The position numbers and the translations under genes are program-made. A model generated the notes under the pieces. The model saw only the letters and a list, made by a program, of their open reading frames with translations, was not told the origin of the DNA and ran no database searches. A DNA stretch of 64,000 bases from Pseudomaricurvus hydrocarbonicus (GTDB lineage Bacteria; Pseudomonadota; Gammaproteobacteria; Pseudomonadales; Cellvibrionaceae): NCBI RefSeq assembly GCF_011602365.1, contig NZ_JAAONZ010000013.1, positions 62,001 to 126,000 of the forward strand, read 5' to 3'. The stretch's first letter is position 1, and each line of letters starts with the position of its first letter. Below are positions 27,167 through 36,785 of this stretch, one piece after another.

Positions 27167-27313
27167 GTGCAGAATGTGTCATTAGAGAACCGGCGAGCGA
27201 TCTTCTGGCACGTACAGTGAGCGTTCTCACGCAGTGCCAAAACATTTCAACGGCTAAACAAGACGTCCGTCTCCAGGATCTTAAGCCGGCCAATGAAAAA
27301 GAGCACCTGGGGT

Positions 27314-29140
27314 TTAAAAGGGAAACAGCAGCGGCGTCACCAACATCGTTGTCAGGTAGGTAAGCGCCAGCAAAGGCAGGCCGGTTTTGACAAAATCTAT
27401 GAACTGGTAGCGTCCAGGTTCGACCACCAGCGAGACCACGGGCGTGGCCACCGGCGTCGAAAACGCTGAAGAGGCCGCGATCACCACCGCCACTGCAAAC
27501 GGGTAAGGAGACAAGCCGATGGCGGTAGCGGCGTAGATGGCAATGGGGGAGACCAGTACCGCCGCCGCTGTATTGGACAGCACCAGGCCAATGCTGGCGG
27601 TGAGAAAGAACACCAGCGTCAGCAGCATATAGGGCCCGGAGTCACCGGAGAGGCTCATCAGGGTGTTGGCAATCACTTCGGTGCCGCCTGTCTTTTTCAG
27701 GGCTTCGGCCAAGGGAAGCATGCCGGCAATCAACACCAGGCTGCTCCAGTGAATCGATCGGTAGGCGTCTTCCATGGTCAGGCAGCGGGTGAACACCGCC
27801 GCCAGCGCCGCCAGCGCCACCGCCACAATCAGTGGCACAATATTAAACAGTGTTAACAGTACCATCGCAGCCAGAATCATCAGCGAGGTGCGCATCTGCT
27901 TGTAAGACGGCACCACATCCAGGTGCTCGCGGGGAAATTCAGTCACCACAAAGTCATGGGTTTTTTGGCTGAGTTGCTGAATTTTATCCCACGAGCCCAC
28001 CACAAAAATACTGTCGGCCGGCTTGAGGCTGACATCGCTGTAATCCTCCAGGGGTTTAAAGTTGCGGCGCACGCCGAGGACATGAGCGTCGTAATTGGAG
28101 CGAAAGCCGATTTCCCGCAGTGACTTGCCCAGCAATTGGGACTCGGGGTGAATCAGCACCGCGGCGCCACTGATGTCCCAGAGCCAGCGCTGACGATCAC
28201 TGTTGTCCTGGGGGACGACGGCCAGGGATTGTTCTTCCACCAAGCGGCTGATGTCGGTTTCTTTGCCCAGTACCAGTAAGGTCGTACCGGCCAACAGTTC
28301 CACACTCGGTGCGGGCGATAAAATATGTTCCCGTCCTTTGAACGTGCGCCGCAGGACGCCGACAATACGAACGTGGTACTTGGTTTCCAATTGCGTTTCG
28401 GCAATAGAGGCACCGACAAACTGTGATCCCCGGTCGATGCGCAGCTTGCGGTACGTACTGTCCGGACTGTGTTCGTGCCAGAGGGTTTCCACGGAACGCA
28501 GGATTTGTCGCTCAGTGGGGGTTTCGGTTTGTTTGCCTAACAGGTGTCGGCCAATGAGAGTGATGTAGACAATGCTGACCAGCAACACCGCGAGACCCAC
28601 CAGCGAAAAGCTGAAAAAACCAAAGCCCTCAAAACCGGCACTTTTTAACTGCCCATGCACCACAATATTGGGTGTGGTAGCGATTAAGGTCAGCATTCCG
28701 GAGATTAACGACGCATAGGACAGGGGAATCAGCATGCGCGAGGCATTGAGCTGGGTTTCGGCGGTGATGCGCAGTACCACCGGGATAAACAGCGCCACCA
28801 CCACCGTCGAGCTCATGACCGAGCCCAGCAGGGCCGCGCTGCCCATAATCAGCACCAGCAAGCGGGTTTCACTCTGCCGGCCATGTTTTAACACCCAGTC
28901 ACCCACCACCCGGGCCACCCCGGTCCGCGACAACATTTCTCCAATCACCAGCAGGCCGGCCACCAGCGCGACCACCTGGCTTCCAAAACCGGCCAGAGCT
29001 TCATCAATGGTTAAAATGCCGCTCAGCATCAACACCAGTACCACCAGCAGGGCCACGATATCAAAGCGCACCCGATTGCTGGCCATTAACACCCCGGCTG
29101 CCGTAATGATGGCAAAGACAAACAGTGTTTCATGGGACAT
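27314..29140 (-). CDS. SLC13-family permease with two TrkA-C domains
   Basis: A 608-residue inner-membrane carrier. Hydrophobic helices fill residues 1-190 and 400-608. Between them lie two RCK/TrkA-C regulatory domains, seen as 'GSQFVGASIAETQLETKYHVRIVGV' and 'ESQLLGKSLREIGFRSNYDAHVLGV'. The repeat signatures 'SNTAAAVLVSPIAI' and 'ATTPNIVVHG' fit the DASS/SLC13 group, which includes bacterial sulfate and dicarboxylate carriers. The next gene upstream on this strand is a secreted sulfatase about 600 bases away, so sulfate uptake is attractive but unproven. A 17-base palindrome (29305-29321) precedes it. Confidence 0.87.
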   Translation of the reverse strand: MSHETLFVFAIITAAGVLMASNRVRFDIVALLVVLVLMLSGILTIDEALAGFGSQVVALVAGLLVIGEMLSRTGVARVVGDWVLKHGRQSETRLLVLIMGSAALLGSVMSSTVVVALFIPVVLRITAETQLNASRMLIPLSYASLISGMLTLIATTPNIVVHGQLKSAGFEGFGFFSFSLVGLAVLLVSIVYITLIGRHLLGKQTETPTERQILRSVETLWHEHSPDSTYRKLRIDRGSQFVGASIAETQLETKYHVRIVGVLRRTFKGREHILSPAPSVELLAGTTLLVLGKETDISRLVEEQSLAVVPQDNSDRQRWLWDISGAAVLIHPESQLLGKSLREIGFRSNYDAHVLGVRRNFKPLEDYSDVSLKPADSIFVVGSWDKIQQLSQKTHDFVVTEFPREHLDVVPSYKQMRTSLMILAAMVLLTLFNIVPLIVAVALAALAAVFTRCLTMEDAYRSIHWSSLVLIAGMLPLAEALKKTGGTEVIANTLMSLSGDSGPYMLLTLVFFLTASIGLVLSNTAAAVLVSPIAIYAATAIGLSPYPFAVAVVIAASSAFSTPVATPVVSLVVEPGRYQFIDFVKTGLPLLALTYLTTMLVTPLLFPF

Positions 29141-29748
29141 GGTGAGTGGTTCCTTTCGGTGGTTATATCTGGTCAGTGGCGACTTCTGGTGTGGCCTTTT
29201 GGGTCACGCTACAGCGGTTTACGTTGATCAGTTGGATGCCCAATCATAATGACTGGTTGGTGCTGCGGTGAAGTTGTATTGAGCTGTTTTACGGCATTTA
29301 TCATGAACAACACTGTTGTTCGGTAATTGTCGTATGATAGCATCGAGTGCCCCGGGGTGGCGAGCGCTAAGATGGCTGCTGATTCTGCTTTAGGGGTAGG
29401 CATCAATCGGTGTTCAGCCCTTTTAGGCCGGTTGGTCAGGAGGCTTAAGGCTGGATCTGCCGGGCTTGTATAAGACCGGGCTCGGATAGGCGCCTCGATA
29501 CAGAGGCAGGTGTTCGCTGCGCGCGCTGATGAAAGGTGCGGTGGCGAGAGGGGGTCGGTCAAGAGGGGCCGGCCAGAAGACATACCGGTTGAGGGCGAGA
29601 GAGGGACAGCGCGAGCTGGTGATCATTTCAGCCGCTGCACAGGTTGTCATTGCCTGCTGTGGGCTATGTTCTTGGCTCGCTCCCCCTGCCAGCGGTGATG
29701 ACAAACCAGCCGTTGACAGAGGTGAGCGATGGTTGCCGTTGCGGTGAT
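29141..29748. other. Spacer between permease and sulfatase genes
   Basis: About 600 bases with no credible gene; the short frames overlap on both strands and lack family features. A perfect 17-base palindrome lies at 29305-29321. No terminator for the sulfatase gene was identified. Confidence 0.45.
29305..29321. promoter_or_regulatory. Perfect 17-base palindrome, operator candidate
   Basis: GAACAACACTGTTGTTC is an exact inverted repeat around a central C, about 165 bases upstream of the SLC13 permease start. TATCAT before it and ATGATA further right lie outside it. Confidence 0.5.
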
Positions 29749-31347
29749 CTACTGTTGAGATTTATTTATGAACTGCTCAACCACATTGGACATGTCGAAT
29801 GACTTGCCGCCCTGCACCGGTGGGTAATCTTTTAGGGTCTGGAGGTGCTGGCCCATGAGTTCGCCCATCGGCTGTAGAAGCCACGAAACCTTTTGCATTA
29901 AGTGGCCATAAGCGTCAGGGCTGTCGTAGCTCTCAAAAGGATCCATGCGAATGTTGAAGACCAGGGGCACCGTGCGGGGAATGACATTGGCGTAATAGTC
30001 CTCCTTGGTTGAGAAGTGGAATTTCCAGGGCCCCATTCTTACCGCCGTCAGTTTCGACTCATAATAATGGAAAATGGTGTTGCGCGCGGAATGGTCTGAT
30101 TCGCCAGTCCAGTAGGTCAGATTGTTGACGCCGTCGATGTATTGTTTTTTCTGCCTTTTCATTTTTTCTGCCACGTCGTCCACGCCCGCAGCGGCGGCGA
30201 GGGTCGTGAACATGTCCTGGTGGGCCTGGATGCCGTTGAGCATCTGGCCAGATTTGAGGACACCGGGCCAGCGTATCATGGAGGGGACGCGCACCCCACC
30301 TTCATAAGTGGTCATCTTTTCACCACGAAAAGGGGTGGTTGCACCATGCGGCCAGGAGGAGTGCTCGGGACCGTTGTCGGTGGAGTACCAGACAATCGTG
30401 TTGTCTTCGAGTCCATTGGCTTTAAGGTAGTCGAGCACCAGGCCCACGTCGTGATCGTGCTGCAACATCCCGGAACCGTGGAAGTCGGCTTCGGAGGTGT
30501 AGTCCTCTGCCGCATAGCGCCACTTGTCATTGAGGCGTGTGTAGAGATGCATGCGGGTGGTGTTGAGCCAGACAAAGAAAGGCTTGCCATCATCCTTGGC
30601 TTTCTTCATAAATTTTGTCGCCAGTGGGATGACTTCCGCTTCATCAAAGTTTTTCATCCGCTCTTGAGTGAGTGGACCGGTATCTTCGATGGTCTGTTTG
30701 CCGACCTTGCCAAAACGCGGATCTTCGCTGCTGTCATTCTTGGTTGTTGCAAAAGAGTGAATCACGCCGCGGGTGCCGAATTTTTTTTCGTATTGTTCGA
30801 GATCGCCGGAGTAGGATTTGCCAAACCGCTGATAATCCCGCTGTTCGGATTCTTCCTGCGTGTTGAGGTGGTATAAGTTGCCGAAAAATTCGTCGAAACC
30901 ATGCGCGGTGGGCAGGTGTTCGTTGCGATCACCCAGATGGTTCTTGCCGAAATGGCCGGTGGCGTAACCCGCGTCTTTAAGCACTTCCGCAAGGGAGGGA
31001 GATTCTTTCTGCAAACCCAGTTTATCCCCTGGCTGGCCCACCGTCGTCATACCTGAGCGGATAGGGTACTGACCGGTAATGAACGCGGCGCGACCGGCAG
31101 TGCAGGAGGGTTGAGCGTAATGGTCGGTGAAACGGATGCCCTCCCTGCCGATACTGTCAATGTTGGGCGTCGTGTAACCCATGGTGCCCATGCCATAAGC
31201 GCTGAGGTTTTGCCAGCCAATATCATCGCCCCAGATGACCAGTATATTGGGCCTTTTGGATTGCGCGTTGGCGGTCGCCATGCAGAGCATGCTGATTAGG
31301 CACACTGCGAGCATGGGCCTGAATACATGATCGAGTGAAAGTGTCAT
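29749..31347 (-). CDS. Secreted arylsulfatase-like sulfatase
   Basis: A 532-residue type I sulfatase that would hydrolyse sulfate esters. The signal peptide covers residues 1-29 (ending ATANAQ), so it acts in the periplasm or outside. The metal-binding '[12 protein letters not shown]' is at about 37-48. The modification motif is C82-T-A-G-R86: the cysteine must become formylglycine. Position three is Ala rather than the usual Pro, a variant found in one sulfatase group. No formylglycine-generating enzyme is in the window. The frame opens at 31386, but ATG 31347 has GGAAGGAGC eight bases upstream. The substrate could be an aryl or glycan sulfate. Confidence 0.88.
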   Translation of the reverse strand: MTLSLDHVFRPMLAVCLISMLCMATANAQSKRPNILVIWGDDIGWQNLSAYGMGTMGYTTPNIDSIGREGIRFTDHYAQPSCTAGRAAFITGQYPIRSGMTTVGQPGDKLGLQKESPSLAEVLKDAGYATGHFGKNHLGDRNEHLPTAHGFDEFFGNLYHLNTQEESEQRDYQRFGKSYSGDLEQYEKKFGTRGVIHSFATTKNDSSEDPRFGKVGKQTIEDTGPLTQERMKNFDEAEVIPLATKFMKKAKDDGKPFFVWLNTTRMHLYTRLNDKWRYAAEDYTSEADFHGSGMLQHDHDVGLVLDYLKANGLEDNTIVWYSTDNGPEHSSWPHGATTPFRGEKMTTYEGGVRVPSMIRWPGVLKSGQMLNGIQAHQDMFTTLAAAAGVDDVAEKMKRQKKQYIDGVNNLTYWTGESDHSARNTIFHYYESKLTAVRMGPWKFHFSTKEDYYANVIPRTVPLVFNIRMDPFESYDSPDAYGHLMQKVSWLLQPMGELMGQHLQTLKDYPPVQGGKSFDMSNVVEQFINKSQQ

Positions 31348-31743
31348 TGTACTGCTCCTTCCAAAAGTGGCTTTGTGGTTTCCCATCGATTTTGACGATT
31401 AAACAGTTTTGGCGTTATTGATTCCTGGCCAGAATTCACTTTCTGTATCCGGACAGCCATGAGAAAAGAGTATAGAAGAGGTTTGTTGTTTTCCCCTGAA
31501 AAGGCGCGAAATCGGTCATTATTCACTCTGTTGGATGTCAGATGTGCCTCTCAACGGGGGTGTCGCCACGCCCTGGGGCCGCCACAGATCAGGCATCACA
31601 GGCGGGGCTAACAGGGGGGCATACTCTCTGGTAAGCGACTAGGCTTGTCGCGGGGACGGAGGGGGGAGAAGGTGCAATGCGCTTAAGGGGAGCCGTCAGT
31701 GGTGGCAGATTGAGTCGCGAGGGTCTCGAAACGGCCGGAGAGG
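31348..31743. other. Spacer upstream of the sulfatase gene
   Basis: About 400 bases; it should hold the sulfatase promoter. No strong boxes, repeats or small gene were recognised. Confidence 0.4.
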
Positions 31744-32718
31744 TTAAGCCGCTGGCGTTTCACACACTCTGTTTCGTCCGCTGTGTTTCGCCGTCAGCAG
31801 GGCCTCATCAGCACGCTGGAGCAGAGTGTCCAGTGAGACATAGGCAGCGCTTGGTGACGCGGACGATTTCTGGCACGTAAAGTCCGCAACGGTTAAACCA
31901 AAGCTGGCGGTGCAATGGAAAGTGCACTGCTCAATGGTGATGGGCAGGTGGGCGATGTTGTGCTGGAGCCGTCTCGCCAGTCCTCGGGCATCGTCGAGTC
32001 CGGTATTGGGCAAGATGATGGCAAATTCTTCGCCGCCCAGTCTCGCCAGCAAGTCCGGGGCTCTGAGGGAATCGGCCGCTGCTTGTGTTAACGCGATCAG
32101 CGCGGTATCTCCGGCGGCGTGTCCCCATTGATCATTCACGCGTTTGAAGTGATCCACATCAAACATAATGACAGACAGGGGCTGGCGCGCGCGCTGGGCC
32201 TGCTGTACCAGTTTATTGCCATAGTTAAAAAAGGCGCGGCGATTGTAGAGGCCCGTGAGTTCATCGGTATCGGCCAGGGCTTCAGCCCGGGCTTTGGCTT
32301 GTTGTAATTCGAGCTCGATGGTTTTTCTATCGGTGATGTCGGTGGCAATTTCAATCCGCACCAGACGACCATCAATCCAGCGGATGGCCTGATCCCGGCA
32401 TTGATACCAGCGACCGTTTTGGGTGTTTTGGAATTCCCACACGTAGACTCCGCAGGGATTGCCGTCGCTGTCGATCAGTTTGGGGTTGGTACAGAATTGA
32501 CAGGGTTGGGTCTGGCCGGCTTGCAGCAGCTCGTAACACTTTTTGTGACCGGGATTGCCCCACACGGATTTCCCGTAGTCGTTAAAGAACAGAACGTCAT
32601 AGGTGTCCATGTCAGCGACATAAACCAGCGCGTCCAGGCTGTTGAGTATGGTGGCTATGGCTTCATAGCTTTGTGCCGGATCAATGTCTTCTGGCCGGGG
32701 TGGGAGGTTGGGGGGCAT
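31744..32718 (-). CDS. PAS-GGDEF diguanylate cyclase
   Basis: A 324-residue soluble cyclase. Residues about 18-130 form a PAS sensor with a cysteine cluster (C61, C73, C76, C89, C107), in which 'KKCYELLQ' and 'QPCQFCTN' recall PAS domains with a conserved Cys-x-x-Cys that may bind a metal or sense redox. The GGDEF domain has an intact GGEEF at 228-232 and an I-site RAPD at 219-222, so activity with feedback control is expected. No membrane segment is present. It lies downstream of the liu operon on the same strand, with a stem-loop between, so it is probably separate. Confidence 0.87.
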   Translation of the reverse strand: MPPNLPPRPEDIDPAQSYEAIATILNSLDALVYVADMDTYDVLFFNDYGKSVWGNPGHKKCYELLQAGQTQPCQFCTNPKLIDSDGNPCGVYVWEFQNTQNGRWYQCRDQAIRWIDGRLVRIEIATDITDRKTIELELQQAKARAEALADTDELTGLYNRRAFFNYGNKLVQQAQRARQPLSVIMFDVDHFKRVNDQWGHAAGDTALIALTQAAADSLRAPDLLARLGGEEFAIILPNTGLDDARGLARRLQHNIAHLPITIEQCTFHCTASFGLTVADFTCQKSSASPSAAYVSLDTLLQRADEALLTAKHSGRNRVCETPAA

Positions 32719-32786
32719 CAGTTAGAGTCTGCTGTCTATTCTTTGAGCGGTTCTGACTGTAAGAGTAGCATGCACTGACGCAATTA

Positions 32787-32813
32787 CGAAGGCGCAGCAC
32801 AAGTGCGCCTTCG
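32787..32813. terminator. Strong stem-loop at the end of the liu operon
   Basis: CGAAGGCGCA (32787-32796) and TGCGCCTTCG (32804-32813) form a perfect 10-base stem. On the minus strand, the direction of liu transcription, the bases after it are not T-rich; on the plus strand TTGGTTTGTTT follows. It may stop or stabilise the liu transcript. Confidence 0.5.
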
Positions 32814-32896
32814 TTGGTTTGTTTGCAGGCGTCCCCACCGGTTGCCGAGGTTTGACCCATAAGGCCACATAAGGGTGAGAACCAAAGGCAGAGTAC

Positions 32897-33799
32897 TCAG
32901 CCTTTGGTTAGCAGAGCCCTCGCCACTTTGGAGCCGTTGTCGCGACCCAGTGCTGTGCAAATAGAGTCTCCCGCCTGAATCAGGGTATCCAGATCAATGC
33001 CGGTTTCGATGCCCATGCCGTTGAGCATATACACCACGTCTTCCGTGGCGACATTGCCCGATGCGCCTTTGGCGTAGGGGCAGCCGCCCAGACCGGCGAC
33101 GGAACTGTCCACCACACTGATCCCCATTTGCAGGGCAATGAGTATGTTAGCGAGTGCCTGGCCGTAGGTGTCGTGCATATGAACCGCAAGATGCTCCAGG
33201 GGAATGAGTTTTAAACATTCTTCCAGCACCCGTTGTGTCGACGCAGGAGTCGCCACGCCGGTGGTATCGCTGATGGAAATTTCATAGCAGCCCATGTCGT
33301 AAAGTTGTTTGGCAACGTGCGCCGCTTTTTCGGGAGCCACATAGCCTTCGTAGGGGCACCCTAATGCGGTGGAGACATAGCAGCGCACTTTAATACCCCG
33401 CGCTTTGGCTTCGCTCATAATGGGCTCGAAACGCTCGATACTTTCGGCAATGGAACAGTTGATGTTTTTTTGGGTAAAGGATTCAGACGCGGCGGTGAAG
33501 ATCGCCACTTCATCGGTGTTGGCCAGAACGGCGCGGCCAAAACCCTGCAGGTTCGGGGTCAGCGCGGAGTAGACAACACCGTTTTTGCGGTGAATGTTCG
33601 ACAGGATCTCGTCACTGCCGGCCATTTGAGGAACCCATTTGGGGTTCACAAAACTGCCGGATTCAATGTGGCTGACTCCGGCATCCGCCAGGCGCTCGAT
33701 CAACGCAATTTTGGTGGCGGCATCAATGGGTTGCTTTTCGTTTTGTAAGCCATCCCGAGGGCCCACTTCGACGATGCGCACGTGTTTGGGTAAAGTCAT
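32897..33799 (-). CDS. liuE: Hydroxymethylglutaryl-CoA lyase
   Basis: Splits 3-hydroxy-3-methylglutaryl-CoA into acetoacetate and acetyl-CoA, the last step of leucine and isovalerate breakdown. The 300-residue TIM-barrel product starts '[19 protein letters not shown]', the HMG-CoA lyase/DRE-TIM motif, and has '[13 protein letters not shown]' for metal binding. The catalytic cysteine is in '[16 protein letters not shown]'. It is the last gene of the liuRABCDE operon, 82 bases after liuD. Also known as mvaB. Confidence 0.95.
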   Translation of the reverse strand: MTLPKHVRIVEVGPRDGLQNEKQPIDAATKIALIERLADAGVSHIESGSFVNPKWVPQMAGSDEILSNIHRKNGVVYSALTPNLQGFGRAVLANTDEVAIFTAASESFTQKNINCSIAESIERFEPIMSEAKARGIKVRCYVSTALGCPYEGYVAPEKAAHVAKQLYDMGCYEISISDTTGVATPASTQRVLEECLKLIPLEHLAVHMHDTYGQALANILIALQMGISVVDSSVAGLGGCPYAKGASGNVATEDVVYMLNGMGIETGIDLDTLIQAGDSICTALGRDNGSKVARALLTKG

Positions 33800-33881
33800 A
33801 CATACACCTGTGATCTGTATTTTTCAAAATCGTGCTCCCCGCTGGTGCGGGGATCTGATCGTGCAGAATATTGAATGCCGT

Positions 33882-35933
33882 TTAAGCGTCTTCGGCAACG
33901 GCAAATTTCACCAATTCCGCCCCGCCATCCACCAGCTCGCCGGCTTGGAAGAAAAATGCTTCGACCACGCCGTCGGCAGGCGCACGGATGGTGTGCTCCA
34001 TTTTCATCGCTTCCATCACCAGCAGGGCGTCACCTTTGCTGACGGTGCTGCCAGCCTCGACCAGCAAGGTGACCATGGTACCGTTCATGGGCGCGGTGAG
34101 GCCACCACTGCCGGAATCGTCGCCGGCGTCGCCCAGGTCGGGTGTCACGAGGGCGAAACTGAGCGCGCTGTTCTGGGTGTAGAGGCTATAGTGGTTGCCC
34201 GCCGGATCGACATGCTCGGCGACACTGGCGCTGAATTGATAGCCATCGATATTGGCGTGCAGGGTGTTGCCGTCAATACGACCTTCCGCCACAACGGTGT
34301 TACCGCCAACGCGGATACTGTAGCGCGTGCCGGCAGTGGGGGTGCTGTGAATGGTGTGCTGTTCCACCGCCACAGAAAATTCGCTGTCGTGAAAGCGCAG
34401 ACTGAAATGATGCAGGTGGGGTTCATTGACTCGCCAGGCGTTCGTGGCGTTCCAGGGCGAAGTGGCGTCGAGGCTGAGTGCAGCACGCTGCTGTGCCGCT
34501 TGTGCTTGTTGTAACACCAGATAGAGGGCTGCGAGCGGCAGGTTCTGTTTGATGTCCTGGGGCTCATCGTGAAAAATGACACTGTGGTGTTTGTCGATAA
34601 AACCGGTGTCCAGTTGGGCTTCGCGGAAGGGCGCGCTGTTGGCCAGGTTGTAAAGAAAATCGATGTTGGTGGTCATACCACTGATGCGGTATTCACTCAG
34701 GGCTTTGGTCAGTCGCTGCAGCGCCTTGTCGCGGTTTTCATCCCATACAATCAGCTTGGCGATCATGGGGTCGTAGAACACGCTGACGTCATCTCCCTGG
34801 CGCACGCCGGTATCCACGCGCACATGGTCGCTGACGTCGGGCGGCTGCAAGAACGACAAGGTGCCGGTCACCGGTAGAAAATCATTGTCGGGGTCTTCGG
34901 CGTAGATCCGCGCTTCGAAGGCGTGGCCGTTGAGGCGCAGTTGATCCTGAGCCAGGGGCAAAGGCTCGCCGGCGGCGACTCGCAATTGCCACTCCACCAG
35001 ATCCTGTCCGGAAATCATTTCGGTAACCGGATGCTCTACCTGCAAACGGGTGTTCATTTCCATAAAATAGAAAGCGCCGTCGACGTCCAGCAGGAATTCC
35101 ACGGTACCGGCACCGACGTAGTCAATGGCTTGGGCGGCACGCAGCGCGGCATCGCCCATAGCGGCACGCAGTTCCTCGGTCATGCCCGGTGCCGGCGCTT
35201 CTTCGATCACTTTCTGGTGACGACGTTGCACCGAACAGTCGCGTTCGAACAGGTACACGCCGTTGCCGTGTTGATCGCAGAACACCTGAATTTCCACGTG
35301 ACGTGGTTGCGTGAGGTATTTCTCCACCAGCATGTGATCGTCGCCAAAGCCGTTCATGGCTTCGCGTTTGGCGGCCGCCAGCGCTTCGTCAAATTCGGAC
35401 TCTTTCCACACCTGGCGCATGCCTTTGCCACCACCACCGGCCGCGGCTTTTAGCAGTACCGGATAGCCCATATCGTCAGAGGCTTTTTTCAAAATGTCGC
35501 GGCTTTGATCTTCGCCGTGATAACCCGGGACCAGCGGTACCTGGGCTTTTTCCATGATCTGTTTGGCGGCGGATTTGGAACCCATGGCTTCGATGGCGCC
35601 AACCGGCGGGCCGATAAAAACAATGTTGTTTTCTTTACAGGCGCGACAGAAGGCGGCGTTTTCGGACAGGAAACCGTAGCCCGGGTGAATGGCTTCGGCG
35701 CCGGTTTTTTTGGCGGCGTCGATGACCCGGTCAAACAGCAAATAGGATTCCCGCGAGGGAGCGCCGCCGATGTGAACCGCTTCGTCGGCCATGGCAACGT
35801 GCAGGGCGTCGCGATCGGCGTCACTGTACACGGCAACGGTACGGATGCCCATCTTGCGGGCGGTGCGAATGACGCGGCAGGCAATTTCACCGCGGTTGGC
35901 AATCAGGATTTTACTGAACTGTTTGATATTCAT
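33882..35933 (-). CDS. liuD: Methylcrotonyl-CoA carboxylase, biotin-carrying alpha subunit
   Basis: Carboxylates biotin and passes CO2 to the beta subunit, turning 3-methylcrotonyl-CoA into 3-methylglutaconyl-CoA. The 683-residue product has the biotin carboxylase domain first ('KILIANRGEIACRVIRTARKMG', 'AAGGGGKGMR', 'EMNTRLQVEHPVTE') and a biotinyl domain last, with K644 in 'MEAMKMEHT' as the attachment site. Acetyl- and propionyl-CoA carboxylase alpha subunits look similar; the liu context decides. It lies 46 bases after liuC. Its biotin comes from the pathway encoded at 58955-63710 in this same window. Confidence 0.93.
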   Translation of the reverse strand: MNIKQFSKILIANRGEIACRVIRTARKMGIRTVAVYSDADRDALHVAMADEAVHIGGAPSRESYLLFDRVIDAAKKTGAEAIHPGYGFLSENAAFCRACKENNIVFIGPPVGAIEAMGSKSAAKQIMEKAQVPLVPGYHGEDQSRDILKKASDDMGYPVLLKAAAGGGGKGMRQVWKESEFDEALAAAKREAMNGFGDDHMLVEKYLTQPRHVEIQVFCDQHGNGVYLFERDCSVQRRHQKVIEEAPAPGMTEELRAAMGDAALRAAQAIDYVGAGTVEFLLDVDGAFYFMEMNTRLQVEHPVTEMISGQDLVEWQLRVAAGEPLPLAQDQLRLNGHAFEARIYAEDPDNDFLPVTGTLSFLQPPDVSDHVRVDTGVRQGDDVSVFYDPMIAKLIVWDENRDKALQRLTKALSEYRISGMTTNIDFLYNLANSAPFREAQLDTGFIDKHHSVIFHDEPQDIKQNLPLAALYLVLQQAQAAQQRAALSLDATSPWNATNAWRVNEPHLHHFSLRFHDSEFSVAVEQHTIHSTPTAGTRYSIRVGGNTVVAEGRIDGNTLHANIDGYQFSASVAEHVDPAGNHYSLYTQNSALSFALVTPDLGDAGDDSGSGGLTAPMNGTMVTLLVEAGSTVSKGDALLVMEAMKMEHTIRAPADGVVEAFFFQAGELVDGGAELVKFAVAEDA

Positions 35934-35979
35934 AGTTATTTATCTTCTTTGAATTCGTCTCAATGGTTCAAGGCGGTGT

Positions 35980-36768
35980 TTATTGGGGCTGCAGCCACGA
36001 TGCCGGGCGCTTTTCCAAAAACGCACTCAAGCCTTCTTGCCCTTCCTCCGACACACGGATATCCGCAATGCGTGAGCAGGTGTCTGCAATCAGGGGCGTG
36101 TCGATCACCCGGTCAGCCACATCAAACACCAGTTGCTTGGCGGCTTTCACCGCTGCCGGGCTGTTGGCCAACAGCTGAGCAATGAGTTGTTCAAGGGTGT
36201 CATCCAGTGTATCTGCCTCGACCACCTCACTGACCAGTCCGAGCTGTTTGGCCGTGTCGGCACTGAAGCGTTCGGCGGTGGTGAAGTAGCGACGCGACGC
36301 CCGCGGGCCAATGGCGGCCACCACGTAGGGGCTGATCGTGGCGGGGATCAAGCCGATTTTGACTTCACTGAGACAGAAGCTGGCGCGCGTGGAAGCCACC
36401 GCCATGTCACAGCAGCTGACCAGCCCTACAGCGCCGCCGAACGCGGCGCCCTGCACGCGGGCAAGGGTGGGCTTGGGCATGAAGTTTAAGGCCCGCAGCA
36501 TTTCCGCCAGGGCGTGGGAGTCGCGCAGATTTTCCGCATGGGTATAACCGACCATGCGCTTCATCCAGTTTAAATCGGCACCGGCGGAAAAGCTTTTGCC
36601 TGCCGAGGCCAGCACCACGATGCGCACCGAATCGTCACTGGCCACGGCGTTAAACGCCTGAGTCAGTTCGGCAATGATGGCGTCGTCAAAGGCGTTATGC
36701 TTGTCCGGGTTGTTCATGGTGACCGTGGCAATGCCGCGCTCATCGATGTGGGTGATTACTGTGCTCAT
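35980..36768 (-). CDS. liuC: Methylglutaconyl-CoA hydratase
   Basis: An enoyl-CoA hydratase-family enzyme (262 residues) that hydrates 3-methylglutaconyl-CoA to HMG-CoA. 'IATVTMNNPDKHNAFDDAII' starts the crotonase fold, 'SAGKSFSAGADLNWMKRM' and 'GAAFGGAVGLVSCCDMAVAS' build the oxyanion hole, and 'SEVKIGLIPATISPYV' carries the catalytic glutamate region. The frame reaches 36786, where it abuts the liuB stop, but ATG 36768 (MSTVITHIDERG) suits the fold better. Fourth gene in the operon. Confidence 0.92.
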   Translation of the reverse strand: MSTVITHIDERGIATVTMNNPDKHNAFDDAIIAELTQAFNAVASDDSVRIVVLASAGKSFSAGADLNWMKRMVGYTHAENLRDSHALAEMLRALNFMPKPTLARVQGAAFGGAVGLVSCCDMAVASTRASFCLSEVKIGLIPATISPYVVAAIGPRASRRYFTTAERFSADTAKQLGLVSEVVEADTLDDTLEQLIAQLLANSPAAVKAAKQLVFDVADRVIDTPLIADTCSRIADIRVSEEGQEGLSAFLEKRPASWLQPQ

Positions 36769-36785
36769 GTGGGGTCCCGCCGTCA

